Source: Flavivirga jejuensis | GTDB taxonomy: Bacteria > Bacteroidota > Bacteroidia > Flavobacteriales > Flavobacteriaceae | Length of the DNA: 64,000 bases | Assembly (NCBI RefSeq): GCF_030540765.1 | Contig: NZ_JAUOEL010000005.1 | Location: 248,001-312,000, forward strand | Direction: 5' to 3' | In this document: positions 27,984 to 37,303 of the stretch, piece after piece | Numbering within the stretch: the stretch's first letter is position 1 | Layout of the letters: each line of letters opens with the position of its first letter | The notes under the pieces: generated by a model | What the model was told of the DNA's origin: nothing | What the model saw: only the letters and a program-made list of their open reading frames with translations | Database searches by the model: none | Made by a program: the position numbers and the translations under genes

Positions 27984-29516
27984 ATGAAATTATTTATAAA
28001 AACATGCATATTATTTTTATGCATCACGAATATCTCATGTGATAGTTTAGAATTAGAACCCTTAAATTCGATTGCTTCTGAAAATTTTTATATTTCTGGA
28101 GAAAATTTGAATGCTGGATTGCACGGTATTTATGATGCCTTGCAACTTAATGGTGTGTATGGTAAACAATTGCAGTTAGATGGTATAAGTGATAATTGTA
28201 TCGTTGTTTCTAATTTTACACCTGATATGTTTGCTTTTGCTGCTGGTTCGCAACTACAAGTCGCTTCATCATTTATAGACATGTATCAAGATGGCTATGT
28301 AGTAATTCAAAGGGCTAATCTGTTATTAGATAATGCAGATCTTATAGAGGGTATAGCGCCAGATGACGAAGACTTAATTGCTGCTAAGGCCGAAGCTAGA
28401 GCCTTAAGAGCACTAGCTTATATGAAGTTAGTGTACTTATTTGGAGATGTCCCTTTTACATTAACTACTATGTCTAGAGAGGAAGCATTACAAATAAGTA
28501 GAACGGATCGTAATACAGTTATTGATTTTGTATTAGACGAATTCGCAGCTACTGCAGCACTTTTAAACGCTGTATCTTCAGACGGAAGGCTAACTAAACA
28601 AGCCGTTTTAGGTTTTCACGCAAAAGTAATGCTATACGAAGCAAGAATAGGTAACCAAACTTGGGCAAATGCTCTTACGGCAATAAATGCTGCAAAATCG
28701 GCCGCAATAAATGGCGGGCATAGTTTAGTAGATACAGACACACCTGATAATGATTATAAATCGTTATTTACAGAAGCTAATGAGGGTAATTCTGAATTTA
28801 TTTTTTCAGTAAAATTTAGCTCTATCGATCTCTCAACCTCTTATAAAGAAGAATTTTCATGGGATGCTGGGGCATTATTTATGCATATTCATCAAAATTT
28901 TGCAGATGCTTATGATTATGCAGATGGTTCAGATTATAACCCAATTGATGATACTTATGTGGGTAGAGACCCTAGGTTAAGTGTAAATATTATGCACGAG
29001 GGACTTACTTTTAATGGATTAACTTATGACGGAACCGATACAGGAGGTTTTGTAAGTTCTAATTCACCTGGTACAGCTACAAATTTATTTGTAAATAAGT
29101 TTTGTACAACCGATTTTACTTCAAGTTTTAATGAAGGAACATTAGATGTGCCTGTATTACGATATGCTGATATATTATTAATGGAAGCAGAAGCTTTGAA
29201 CGAAACAGGTGGCGATGGTCATACACCATTGAACTTAGTAAGAGATAGAGCTGGATTACCTGCTTTATCAGGTCTTTCGCAAAGTGCTCTTAAAGATGAA
29301 ATAATTCATGAACGTAGAGTAGAATTAGCTTTTGAAGGTCAACGTTGGTTTGATTTAATTACACTTGGTATAGCCGAAAATACAATTAATGCTATTGTAG
29401 AAGAAAATGCTACCGTAGATAGAGGCTTTACAGTAAACAGGAATGAATTATTACCTATTCCCCAAACGGAAATAGAAGCAAATCCAAATTTATTGCCACA
29501 AAACCCAGGGTATTAA
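27984..29516 (+). CDS. SusD/RagB-like surface lipoprotein
   Basis: A 510-residue SusD protein. The lipoprotein signal ends NISCDSLELEPL, followed by the family N-terminal motif (YISGENLNAGLHGIYDALQ) and C-terminal RagB/SusD motifs (VLRYADILLMEAEALNE, then IHERRVELAFEGQRWFDLI and LLPIPQTEIEANP). It pairs with the STN-type SusC directly upstream for substrate capture. Confidence 0.95.
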   Translation: MKLFIKTCILFLCITNISCDSLELEPLNSIASENFYISGENLNAGLHGIYDALQLNGVYGKQLQLDGISDNCIVVSNFTPDMFAFAAGSQLQVASSFIDMYQDGYVVIQRANLLLDNADLIEGIAPDDEDLIAAKAEARALRALAYMKLVYLFGDVPFTLTTMSREEALQISRTDRNTVIDFVLDEFAATAALLNAVSSDGRLTKQAVLGFHAKVMLYEARIGNQTWANALTAINAAKSAAINGGHSLVDTDTPDNDYKSLFTEANEGNSEFIFSVKFSSIDLSTSYKEEFSWDAGALFMHIHQNFADAYDYADGSDYNPIDDTYVGRDPRLSVNIMHEGLTFNGLTYDGTDTGGFVSSNSPGTATNLFVNKFCTTDFTSSFNEGTLDVPVLRYADILLMEAEALNETGGDGHTPLNLVRDRAGLPALSGLSQSALKDEIIHERRVELAFEGQRWFDLITLGIAENTINAIVEENATVDRGFTVNRNELLPIPQTEIEANPNLLPQNPGY

Positions 29517-29560
29517 ATTTTAAGAATTGTTATAGTAGTTTGCTGAATTAGTTTTTTACA

Positions 29561-29690
29561 AGAGGCTGTTTGAAAAGTGTCATTCTGAATGGCATGAAGA
29601 ATCTTTTAAAATTTCAATGTTTTGATTTTTAGATAAATAAGATTATTCCTTTGCTCTAAATGAAAGTTCATCACTTTTTAGACAGCTTTT
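29561..29690. repeat. MITE-like repeat, copy 1 (about 130 bp)
   Basis: The element is bounded by imperfect terminal inverted repeats: AGAGGCTGTTTGAAAAGTG on the left, and the reverse complement of the right end reads AAAAGCTGTCTAAAAAGTG. A related copy lies inverted at 56376-56507 with the same terminal pattern and a shared internal stretch (31 positions, about 25 identical, ending ATGAAGAATC). It holds no reading frame. It sits between the SusD stop and the esterase gene and may act as a terminator. Confidence 0.65.
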
Positions 29691-29760
29691 TTTATCATGA
29701 TTAGGTATTAACAATACCAATAAAAAAATGATATTTATCTTAATTGAAAACCTAAATAAA

Positions 29761-31416
29761 ATGATGGATTATTCTATAAAAACAGATCTGTTTTCAAAGA
29801 GTTTACTAGTTAAAATTATTGTTTTAGCTGCTTTATTTCTACAGCAAAATGCAGATGCGCAAAAAAAAATATTCATTTTTGCAGGGCAATCTAATATGGC
29901 AGGAAGAGCTGCCATTGAAGAAATAGATTTTAAAGACATTCCCAATGTCTATGTTTTGGATGATCAAGAAAAGTTTATACGGGCACGCAACCCTTTAAAC
30001 CTTTATTCAAATGTAAAAAAAGAGGCGTATAGGCAAAGACTAGGGCCTGCGTATTCTTTTGCGAAAGCCATACACAATGCGTATCCAAGAGATACTATTT
30101 TACTTGTAGTGAATGCTAGAGGAGGAACAGCCATAGAACATTTTATGAAAGGAGATACTACAGCGTATTACAAAAAAACGATAGAACGTATTCAGAAAGC
30201 ACAAAAAAAGGTGCCTTCCGGAACATTAGAAGCCATTATTTGGCATCAAGGAGAGTCTAATCGTAATAATTATAAAGACTATCTTAAAAAATTAAATCTG
30301 CTTGTAACTGATTATAGGAATGATTTAAACAGTCCAAAACTTCCAATAATCTGCGGACAACTAGGACTCTGGAATCCAGAATATTTAAATATTCGTAATG
30401 AGATTTCCAAAATAGAAACAACAGTTCCGAATGCTTTTCTTGTTTCTTCCGATGGTCTTACAAATTTTGACGAACATCATTTTGATAGTAAATCTCAACG
30501 CTTGTTAGGATTACGTTATGCTAGAAAATATTTAGAAATTAAAAACCTTCCAAAGCATAAAATTCTAACGGCTACGATGGCAAGTTCTTTTAAGGCATTA
30601 AAAGAAATGTTGCTTAAACCAACAAACAACTATGTGATGGTGGCTGCTCATAGAGGAGATTGGCGCCATGGAACAGAGAATTCTTTGCAAGCAATCGAAA
30701 TGGCTATAGATATGGGGGTTGATATTGTTGAAATTGATATTGCAGTAACAGCAGATAGTATTCCAATATTAATGCATGATAAAACTTTAGATAGAACAAC
30801 GAATTGTTTGGGTTTAGTTAAGAATATAACTTATAAATCCTTGACGAAATGTAGATTGAAAGACGGATTGGACGATCTAACTGGAAGCAAAATACCAACA
30901 CTTGAGGAGGCGCTTGAAAAAGTAAAAGGAAAAATTCTTATCAATATTGATAAAGGAGAAGATCATATACCCTTAGTATATGAGATTCTTAAAAAAACAA
31001 AAACTTTAGACCAAGCCATTTTTAGTAGCTATTACCCGTATAAAAAACTGCAAAAACTTTCGGGTAATTTAATAGATAGTGTACTCTATATGCCTAAAAT
31101 AAAGCACGACACAAAATACCCTAAAAAGTACTTAGATACCTTTTTAAAAAAGACCCAATCGGTTATCCTACAAACTAGGGCATTAACAGAACAAGATACT
31201 TTGCTACAAATGATACCTAATGCAAAAAGTAAAGGCTTATGGTTATGGATGAATACCCTAGAGCCTTTTCATAGTGCAGGTCATACAGATGAGAAAATAG
31301 TAGACAATCCAGATACTCATTTGAGTTGGGTGTTAGACCAAGGAACTTCTATCATTCAAACAGATAGACCAGAAATCGTGTTAGAATATTTAAGGTCAAA
31401 AGGATTACATAATTAA
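29761..31416 (+). CDS. SGNH sialate-O-acetylesterase-like domain fused to glycerophosphodiester phosphodiesterase
   Basis: A secreted protein of about 551 residues. The start at 29761 (MMDYSIK) gives a signal peptide ending QNADAQ; an ATG at 29728 would add 11 residues before it. Residues about 35-265 are a DUF303/SASA esterase with the nucleophile block IFAGQSNMAGR and IIWHQGESN. Residues about 290-545 are a GDPD domain (VAAHRGDWRHGTENS, then VEIDIAVTADSIPILMHDKT). The two activities in one chain would remove acyl esters and cleave glycerophosphodiesters, for example from teichoic-acid-like or phosphorylated glycans. It follows the SusC/SusD pair and precedes the phosphatase by 12 bp. Confidence 0.88.
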   Translation: MMDYSIKTDLFSKSLLVKIIVLAALFLQQNADAQKKIFIFAGQSNMAGRAAIEEIDFKDIPNVYVLDDQEKFIRARNPLNLYSNVKKEAYRQRLGPAYSFAKAIHNAYPRDTILLVVNARGGTAIEHFMKGDTTAYYKKTIERIQKAQKKVPSGTLEAIIWHQGESNRNNYKDYLKKLNLLVTDYRNDLNSPKLPIICGQLGLWNPEYLNIRNEISKIETTVPNAFLVSSDGLTNFDEHHFDSKSQRLLGLRYARKYLEIKNLPKHKILTATMASSFKALKEMLLKPTNNYVMVAAHRGDWRHGTENSLQAIEMAIDMGVDIVEIDIAVTADSIPILMHDKTLDRTTNCLGLVKNITYKSLTKCRLKDGLDDLTGSKIPTLEEALEKVKGKILINIDKGEDHIPLVYEILKKTKTLDQAIFSSYYPYKKLQKLSGNLIDSVLYMPKIKHDTKYPKKYLDTFLKKTQSVILQTRALTEQDTLLQMIPNAKSKGLWLWMNTLEPFHSAGHTDEKIVDNPDTHLSWVLDQGTSIIQTDRPEIVLEYLRSKGLHN

Positions 31417-31428
31417 TACTTTAATAAA

Positions 31429-33066
31429 ATGCGAATACTATTTAAGATCATTTTTGTAATACATATCCTTTGTCTTAAGACATTAGTCGCACAACAGGAA
31501 CGTAAACCAAAATTAATAGTTGGGATTGTAATAGATCAAATGCGAGCAGAATATTTATACCGCTTTCAAGATAATTATACAGAGGAGGGTTTTAAAAGAC
31601 TATTGAGGGATGGGTTTAATGTGAAAAATATTCATTATAATTATATACCAACGGCTACTGGGCCAGGTCACGCTTCTATTTATACAGGAACAACACCAGC
31701 AAATCATGGTATAGTAAGTAATGAGTGGTATAATAGAGTGTTGAAAAAAACGATGTATTGTGCGGAAGACACAACCGTAAAACTTGTTGATTCTAATAAA
31801 AAACAAACAGTTAATCCTTCAAGAGGAAATAGGTCTCCCAAAAAAATAAAAACGACCACCATTACAGATGAATTAAAGTTATTTAGTAGCGGTAGGTCTA
31901 AAGTTATAGGCATATCACTCAAAGATCGAGGTGCCATTTTTCCAGCAGGTCATTTGGCAGATGCTGCTTATTGGTATAATCCTGAAAATGGAAATTTTGT
32001 GTCTAGTACATATTATGTAAAGCAACTTCCAGAGTGGTTAATAGCATTTAATAATTATCATAAAGCAGACTCCTTATTAAATCTTACTTGGAAACCTTAT
32101 TTGCCAATTGAGAATTATACACATAGTGGAGCCGATAATGTGTCTTTTGAGAAAATTTATGAAGATAAAGAAACTGCTACATTTCCATATCATTTAAAAA
32201 AACTTCGAAAAAGTAATGGTAATTTTAAGTTACTTACAGAAGTACCCTATGGTAACACATTAATAACGGAATTAGCATTGAAAGCTATTAAAAGCGAGCG
32301 TTTAGGACAAGGAGAAGAAACAGATTTTTTAACAATAAGTTATTCTGCTACAGACTATGTAGGTCATTATTTTGGGATTAGATCAAAAGAATTAGAAGAT
32401 ACCTATGTTAGAATGGATCGCGAAATAGGAACACTTTTAAAGACTTTAGATGAAGAAGTGGGGAAGGGAAACTATACCCTGTTTTTAACCGCAGATCATG
32501 GGTCTAGTGATAATCCTTATTTTTTAGAACAGGCAAGGTTACCTGGGATGTTTTATGATCCAATGAAGATAAAAAAAGCGCTTAATGCTTATTTGTCTGA
32601 AGAATTTGGAGAATCTGATTATATCGCTTTTATAGATAAAACACAGATTTATTTTAATAAAAAGACAGGCACTAAAGAATTGGTAATTAAAAAAGCGGCT
32701 TCTTTTTTAAAAACTATAGTAGGTATTAAAGCGGTTTTTACTCCCAATTTACTTCGTAGTAATTCTTACGAAAATAACACGAAATCCTTAATTAATAATA
32801 GTTTTTATTTGGAAAACTCAGGGGATATTTTAATGCATTTTCATTCAGGATGGATGGTAGAAAGGCCTTATGGAACAACACACGGTAGTATGTATACAAG
32901 CGATACACATGTTCCTTTATTATGGTACGGAGATAAAATACAAAAAGGAGAAACTATTAAAAAACATGTCATCACTCAAATTGCACCAACGCTTTCCATG
33001 TTATTAAATATTCCATTGCCAAATACAAGTAATAGGAGCCCCATTGAAGAGTTGTTTCAAAAATAA
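31429..33066 (+). CDS. pafA: PafA-type alkaline phosphatase
   Basis: A 545-residue secreted enzyme with a signal peptide ending TLVAQ. It has the metal-binding GIVIDQMR, the nucleophile block YIPTATGPGHASIYTG (Thr nucleophile in PafA-type enzymes), ISLKDRGAIFPAG with the Lys and Arg of the PafA phosphate site, SYSATDYVGH, FLTADHGSS and a C-terminal His block. PafA releases phosphate from monoesters in the periplasm. Only 12 bp separate it from the esterase/GDPD gene, so phosphodiester cleavage and phosphate release may act in sequence. Related type I phosphodiesterases look similar, so the exact substrate class is not certain. Confidence 0.88.
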   Translation: MRILFKIIFVIHILCLKTLVAQQERKPKLIVGIVIDQMRAEYLYRFQDNYTEEGFKRLLRDGFNVKNIHYNYIPTATGPGHASIYTGTTPANHGIVSNEWYNRVLKKTMYCAEDTTVKLVDSNKKQTVNPSRGNRSPKKIKTTTITDELKLFSSGRSKVIGISLKDRGAIFPAGHLADAAYWYNPENGNFVSSTYYVKQLPEWLIAFNNYHKADSLLNLTWKPYLPIENYTHSGADNVSFEKIYEDKETATFPYHLKKLRKSNGNFKLLTEVPYGNTLITELALKAIKSERLGQGEETDFLTISYSATDYVGHYFGIRSKELEDTYVRMDREIGTLLKTLDEEVGKGNYTLFLTADHGSSDNPYFLEQARLPGMFYDPMKIKKALNAYLSEEFGESDYIAFIDKTQIYFNKKTGTKELVIKKAASFLKTIVGIKAVFTPNLLRSNSYENNTKSLINNSFYLENSGDILMHFHSGWMVERPYGTTHGSMYTSDTHVPLLWYGDKIQKGETIKKHVITQIAPTLSMLLNIPLPNTSNRSPIEELFQK

Positions 33067-33327
33067 AATAGATTGAAATATTTATTGATTAATTACAATG
33101 AATTTTAAAATAAAAGAATAATTATTAAAATTTTAGTTGCAACTCATTTTTGAAGAAGAAGTCTTTGACATCACAGCATTTTAGATTTTATGAGCTTAAT
33201 ATTGGTTTTTAGTTTGAAACTAATAGATTTGAATCTGTTTCAGATATCTAAAATTCACTTTATTAATATAAGTGTCTTGTAGGTAGTATTTTACAAAAAA
33301 AACAACTTCATTTTCCTTACGTCGAAC
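33067..33327. other. Intergenic sequence, nothing recognised
   Basis: AT-rich sequence after the phosphatase stop. I see no gene, RNA or strong hairpin here. It leads into the HipA remnant that occupies part of the remaining gap to 33583. Confidence 0.4.
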
Positions 33328-33465
33328 TCAGGTTGTGAGTGTAATTAAATCTTCATAATCCAATGATGGTGTTCTAAAATCCGAATATAACAACCCATTA
33401 GCTGTATGCGTATGTAATCTTCGATTGCCTGTTCTATCAAAGCGTTGCGTTGCAAAATACTCTGC
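33328..33465 (-). pseudogene. Remnant of a HipA-type toxin kinase gene
   Basis: About 45 minus-strand codons read AEYFATQRFDRTGNRRLH and then THTANGLLYSDFRTPSLDYEDLITLT, ending in TGA at 33328. This matches the internal HipA block (YFAxxRFDRxGNxRxHxHxxxGLLxxDxRxPSLDYExL). There is no start codon, no upstream HipA N-terminal domain in the same frame and no kinase lobe after it, so it is a decayed fragment. It lies at the right edge of the 5-33 kb nutrient island, opposite the integrase scar at 4.3 kb. Confidence 0.65.
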
Positions 33466-33583
33466 GCCTTGGGAATATTATCTTCTGTTTATAAGATCTT
33501 TAATGGATCAAAAGTACTTGATTAGGGTCTCAATCTTTCAAAGAAGCTAAAAATTATACATCTATATCATTTTAAACCCTTAT

Positions 33584-35656
33584 TTAATCCAACAACTCAG
33601 GATTACTTAGAATCAATTCTATCTTTTTTATAATTACAGTAACCTGATTCATTTGTGTTTCTATGTTTCTAAAATAGATGCTAATATCTCTATTAACCCA
33701 ACTTTCGGAAATAACTCTGGCACCCAAACTAATTCTTAATACAGCACTTTGAAAATCATTACCATATTTCACATTAACTGCTTGTCCTGTATGACATTTT
33801 TGGGCAGCAAGCCTAATGGTTTCAAAAGAAGATCCTTCAAACTTATCAGATATATCAGAATTTAACAATACGTAGAGTTTTTTCACATTATCAACAGTTA
33901 ACGCGTTATTATTTTTAAGAATAAAGAAAGGGAAAATGGTTCGAATATTTCTAAGCCCGAATGCTTCGCTGTTATAAGTATTAATTTTTGTTTCATTTTC
34001 AAAAAGAGGTTCTAAAAAAGTGGAATCTTTAATAGAATCTTCAACAAAATTGCAAAACATTTCAATGCCTAAATTTCTATATAAAATGGGTGTTTTGTAA
34101 TACCTGTCCATTTCAGTTATAGCAGCGTTCCAGCGCATATATGAGCCATAATTAAACCCATCAGATAAATCTTTTGAACAGAACCAAGATGTTGGCCAAT
34201 CTGAATGATTGTAGTAATTGGTTAAGCCTTCTGGCAAAGTCTTTTTTAGGGAATTAATTGATTTACTAACACTTTTAGGTAAAATTAGTGCGCCCGAATA
34301 AGGAGGGCCTGTAAAGTATTTACTTCCAGTTATAGTAACAATATATCCTTTGTTTAAATAATTTTGTATGTCTTTTGGATCTAACCTAAGTTGTGACCCA
34401 TCTACAACAATTTGTATTGATAAACCGTCAATTTTTTTCAAATTTTGTATCATTTCCTCACTAGGTGATTGATAGCCTAATTTCGATTGATCCATGGCAT
34501 GTAACACGATATGTCTTCCTAATTCATTCGTTTTTGAAATGGCATTAAAAACCTCTGTATCTAATTGAAATGATGATTTTAATTCACCATTTTCATCTCT
34601 TAGAGGAATTTTAATCAAGTCAACATCCCTAAACCCTTCAATTTTATCCCCTTTTTTAATTGGATAATTCAAAGCCGTTGTATTTTCAAAATGACACCCT
34701 TTTAATGCTGCAGGAACACCACTACCTGTTTCATCAGAAGCCACTAAAACATGCGTAATTTCTTTATCAGAAACAATCTGAGTCATGGCTGCTATTTGAA
34801 GTGCAGAATCAGTACCCGATGGTGAAAAAATTATTTGACATTCATGATTTATTTTAAGGATTTTCCGAAGGTTGTTTTTTAGCGATTCTGAAAATTCAAG
34901 GATAGTATTTTTGAAACCTTTTTTTAAGCTGTTTTGAATTAATATAGTTCTAGTTTTGTCTGTTTTATCAAAAGCAAAATTTGATATGCTTGTTGCGGTT
35001 GATGAGGCAAAAGTATATGCTTCGGGTCTTGGAAATGGACGGCAGCCATATTTATTTAACAATTCAAATTCGTCGATATTCAATCTAAGATCCCCACCCG
35101 ACATCAATAAGTCTTCTGTTGGTTTTGCTAAGTTTTCAAGAATTGGTTTCCAAGATTCTTTAAATATTTTGTTTGAACTATTTAATCCATGAAAAGATTG
35201 TAGTTCTTTATGTTTTGATAAAGATTCAATATTTAAATCTTCATTTTTTTTGATTATATCAATTAAAAAATAATCAAGAGATTTTAATTTTTCTTTATCC
35301 TTTTTTTGTAATAATTTGTAAAATACTTGAGTAACCTTAAGAGCTGCTAGATCACATAAGATAGTGTCAGCTTTTTCTTCACCTAAAGCTTTATACCAAA
35401 GTTGCCATTCAATACCATATCTTAGATAAATTAAAGCTAAAACAGGCTTATCTAAAAATGACGAACCTATTTTAATTGATTTGTTGGGAACAATTTTAAA
35501 TAAATCAGGTTCGGTATTAGAAGTCGTAATATTTATGTTATTTATCTTGGGAGCTGTATTAAATCTTTTTAAAACTCTGACGAGATAATTAACATTTTCT
35601 TTTCTAAATAAGCTTGTTCTTTTATATTGATCTTCAATAAGTGTATTATTTTCCAT
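33584..35656 (-). CDS. PLP-dependent transferase-fold protein of unknown function
   Basis: A 690-residue protein. Residues 1-230 are helical and unassigned. Residues about 230-600 look like a fold-type I PLP enzyme: phosphate-site motif SPSGTDSALQIAA, an Asp in QIVVDGSQLRLD that would contact the pyridine nitrogen, and the probable Schiff-base Lys in ITGSKYFTGPPYSG. The C-terminal part includes a conserved-looking SFETIRLAAQKCHTGQAVNVK. It resembles the aminotransferase class V/SepSecS-like group but is longer than typical members, and the N-terminal extension is not one I recognise. It may be co-transcribed with the DUF134 gene 110 bp upstream. Substrate unknown. Confidence 0.7.
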   Translation of the reverse strand: MENNTLIEDQYKRTSLFRKENVNYLVRVLKRFNTAPKINNINITTSNTEPDLFKIVPNKSIKIGSSFLDKPVLALIYLRYGIEWQLWYKALGEEKADTILCDLAALKVTQVFYKLLQKKDKEKLKSLDYFLIDIIKKNEDLNIESLSKHKELQSFHGLNSSNKIFKESWKPILENLAKPTEDLLMSGGDLRLNIDEFELLNKYGCRPFPRPEAYTFASSTATSISNFAFDKTDKTRTILIQNSLKKGFKNTILEFSESLKNNLRKILKINHECQIIFSPSGTDSALQIAAMTQIVSDKEITHVLVASDETGSGVPAALKGCHFENTTALNYPIKKGDKIEGFRDVDLIKIPLRDENGELKSSFQLDTEVFNAISKTNELGRHIVLHAMDQSKLGYQSPSEEMIQNLKKIDGLSIQIVVDGSQLRLDPKDIQNYLNKGYIVTITGSKYFTGPPYSGALILPKSVSKSINSLKKTLPEGLTNYYNHSDWPTSWFCSKDLSDGFNYGSYMRWNAAITEMDRYYKTPILYRNLGIEMFCNFVEDSIKDSTFLEPLFENETKINTYNSEAFGLRNIRTIFPFFILKNNNALTVDNVKKLYVLLNSDISDKFEGSSFETIRLAAQKCHTGQAVNVKYGNDFQSAVLRISLGARVISESWVNRDISIYFRNIETQMNQVTVIIKKIELILSNPELLD

Positions 35657-35766
35657 GGGTATTTTAATTTAAAACGTTCATCGGAACGAAGGTTAGTAAT
35701 GGGGATAATTTTGGATGACTATTTAACGTACGCTGTGCTGGTTTTTGGATCTAAATTTGGCATAAC

Positions 35767-36174
35767 TTATTCATTTAAATTTATTAGTTTATCCATATTA
35801 TGAGCAGGACAATCATCACATTTTGTTTGATTTCCAATACTCGAAATTAGTTTAAAACAGCTTTTACACTTATACCAATCTTTTCCAAACTCAAAATGGC
35901 CACCTTTGATTAAAATCGATTTACCTTCCACAAAGGCTTGCGCTATTTTTTTTAAGGCACTATTATAAACCCTAGTAAGCGTAGGTCGTGAAATCTCCAT
36001 CCTATCTGCTGCTACGTCTTGCTGAAGGTCGTTGTAAATAACTAATTTAACCGTTTCATATTCGTCATATTGCATGATAATATGCTCTGTGTCACAAAAT
36101 GCAATTCCAAATGGTTTAAAGCCATACATTTTGGGTGGATTATTAACTTTTCTCTTCTTTTTCGGTCGTGGCAT
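35767..36174 (-). CDS. DUF134-family predicted DNA-binding protein
   Basis: A 135-residue basic protein starting MPRPKKKRKV. It has a sigma-70 region 4-like HTH at about 45-90 (YDEYETVKLVIYNDLQQDVA, then MEISRPTLTRVYNSALKKIA) and a C-terminal zinc-site-like block CKSCFKLI...CDDCPAH. DUF134 proteins are small predicted regulators widely found with redox or metal genes. It lies just upstream of the PLP-fold gene on the same strand and may control it. Confidence 0.85.
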   Translation of the reverse strand: MPRPKKKRKVNNPPKMYGFKPFGIAFCDTEHIIMQYDEYETVKLVIYNDLQQDVAADRMEISRPTLTRVYNSALKKIAQAFVEGKSILIKGGHFEFGKDWYKCKSCFKLISSIGNQTKCDDCPAHNMDKLINLNE

Positions 36175-37057
36175 TTATAATTTTTTAAATAATTCTTTTA
36201 TTAGAAAGACTCAATTTTGATAAGTCTGTAAGACACGTTCAAAATTTTAAGTTGAACTTGCCTATGCCGTTAAGCTGGCTAGTCTCGCTTCTTGTGCTGA
36301 ACTTTTTTTAGTATTTAGTGGGGTCTAGGTTTAATACATTTTATATTTGTGAAAATAAGAAATAGAATCATTGAAAGTCCTAAAAATATTTTTCCGATAA
36401 GGCAATACGTACCACAGTAAATAGTATTAATGAAACTAAAAAAGAAGATTTTAAAAGCAATGAAGTTTTCATGATTTATATTTTGTGTAAAAATAATGAA
36501 CCTGCGTTCATAATACAATTTTTTTGATTTATATTTTTCTTATTTTAATCGAAAAGAATTCCTTGGAGCTTTGTCTTGTATTGTGGTTTCTGTTGAAATT
36601 CTCATTCTCGAGAAAACGCGAGATTCATGAATTTATTATTATAAAAATATGAATAATACTGTTGTACATTTTGAATAAAATTTGTCAAATTCGAGTGAAT
36701 TTCATTTTATTGTGCAGTTAAGTATTTAGTTGGAACGAAAACATTAACATTTTTACTTAAATAATATGTGAGCTCGTCAAGCTTGTAGGTTTTTTATAAA
36801 AAGAATAGTTATTGCAGGGTTGTAATTAAATATTTGGTTCTTTATAATCAATAAAATATTCAATATGTGTCGCTTACATTTTAATTTATTTTTTTCTAAC
36901 TAAATGATATATATTTGTTCCGAAAAATAAGAAAAAAGAGATTTTTTTTATTAAGAAGTAATTAGTGAACATTATCTAGCTATAAGTCAAAAAAAGCATT
37001 TCAACGGTATTTCATAACGTTTTGTGGGTGTTTTTTTGTAAATAATGACATGTTTTT
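36175..37057. other. Long intergenic region, mostly unassigned
   Basis: This stretch lies between the DUF134 gene (minus) and the small proline-rich gene (plus). It holds one doubtful small membrane ORF (36315-36518), a hairpin-like TCTCG/CGAGA element near 36606-36624 and a TATATTTG -7-like box at 36910-36917 with no good -33 partner. I see no RNA gene I can name. Confidence 0.35.
36315..36518 (-). CDS. Possible small membrane protein, possibly frameshifted
   Basis: An open frame of 67 codons ends in a hydrophobic helix (LIGKIFLGLSMILFLIFTNIK), while an overlapping minus frame starts MKTSLLLKSSFLVSLILFTVV and stops early. Joined across a frameshift, the two would look like a two-helix small membrane protein. 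No family is recognised, so it could be a decayed gene or chance. Confidence 0.22.
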   Translation of the reverse strand: MYYERRFIIFTQNINHENFIAFKIFFFSFINTIYCGTYCLIGKIFLGLSMILFLIFTNIKCIKPRPH

Positions 37058-37087
37058 TTTGTGTCCTCACTTTTTTTAATACATTTG
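37058..37087 (+). promoter_or_regulatory. Promoter giving a near-leaderless transcript
   Basis: TTTG at 37058-37061 and TACATTTG at 37080-37087 are 18 bp apart and match the -33/-7 consensus of the phylum. The expected start near 37094 falls at the ATG (37095) of the small protein gene, so the mRNA would have almost no leader. Confidence 0.5.
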
Positions 37088-37094
37088 TTGCCCA

Positions 37095-37301
37095 ATGAAA
37101 GTACAAAACAAAAGAATATTAGCCTCGGTCTTATTTGTATTAATAAGTTTAGTGTGCTTTGCTCAAGATCTTCCTGCTCCTGCTCCGCCAGGACCACCAC
37201 CTGTACCGCCAGGATTACCTATTGATGGAGGTGTATTGTTTGGTGTTGTTTTCGCTATGTTTTATGGGGTAAGAAAATTATTGACTAAGAATAATCATTA
37301 A
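37095..37301 (+). CDS. Small secreted proline-rich protein with PID-type C-terminal sorting signal
   Basis: A 68-residue protein. The signal peptide is ILASVLFVLISLVCFAQ, followed by a Pro-rich linker (LPAPAPPGPPPVPPGLP), then PIDGGVLFGVVFAMFYGVRKLL with a hydrophobic helix and basic tail (TKNNH). Flavobacteria have many such minimal proteins whose Pro-Ile-Asp-helix-basic ending looks like a PEP-CTERM-type sorting signal (named PID-CTERM in annotation). No globular domain is present. Processing by a sorting enzyme is inferred; none is in the window. Confidence 0.8.
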   Translation: MKVQNKRILASVLFVLISLVCFAQDLPAPAPPGPPPVPPGLPIDGGVLFGVVFAMFYGVRKLLTKNNH

Positions 37302-37303
37302 TT

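Noticed and set aside
36315-36518. Small membrane protein as a firm gene
   Set aside because: No family, no clear ribosome-binding site and an apparent frame conflict; listed only as doubtful.
36175-37057. Riboswitch near ribE or in the long intergenic region
   Set aside because: No FMN-type or other conserved aptamer core could be recognised in this stretch or in the ribE leader.
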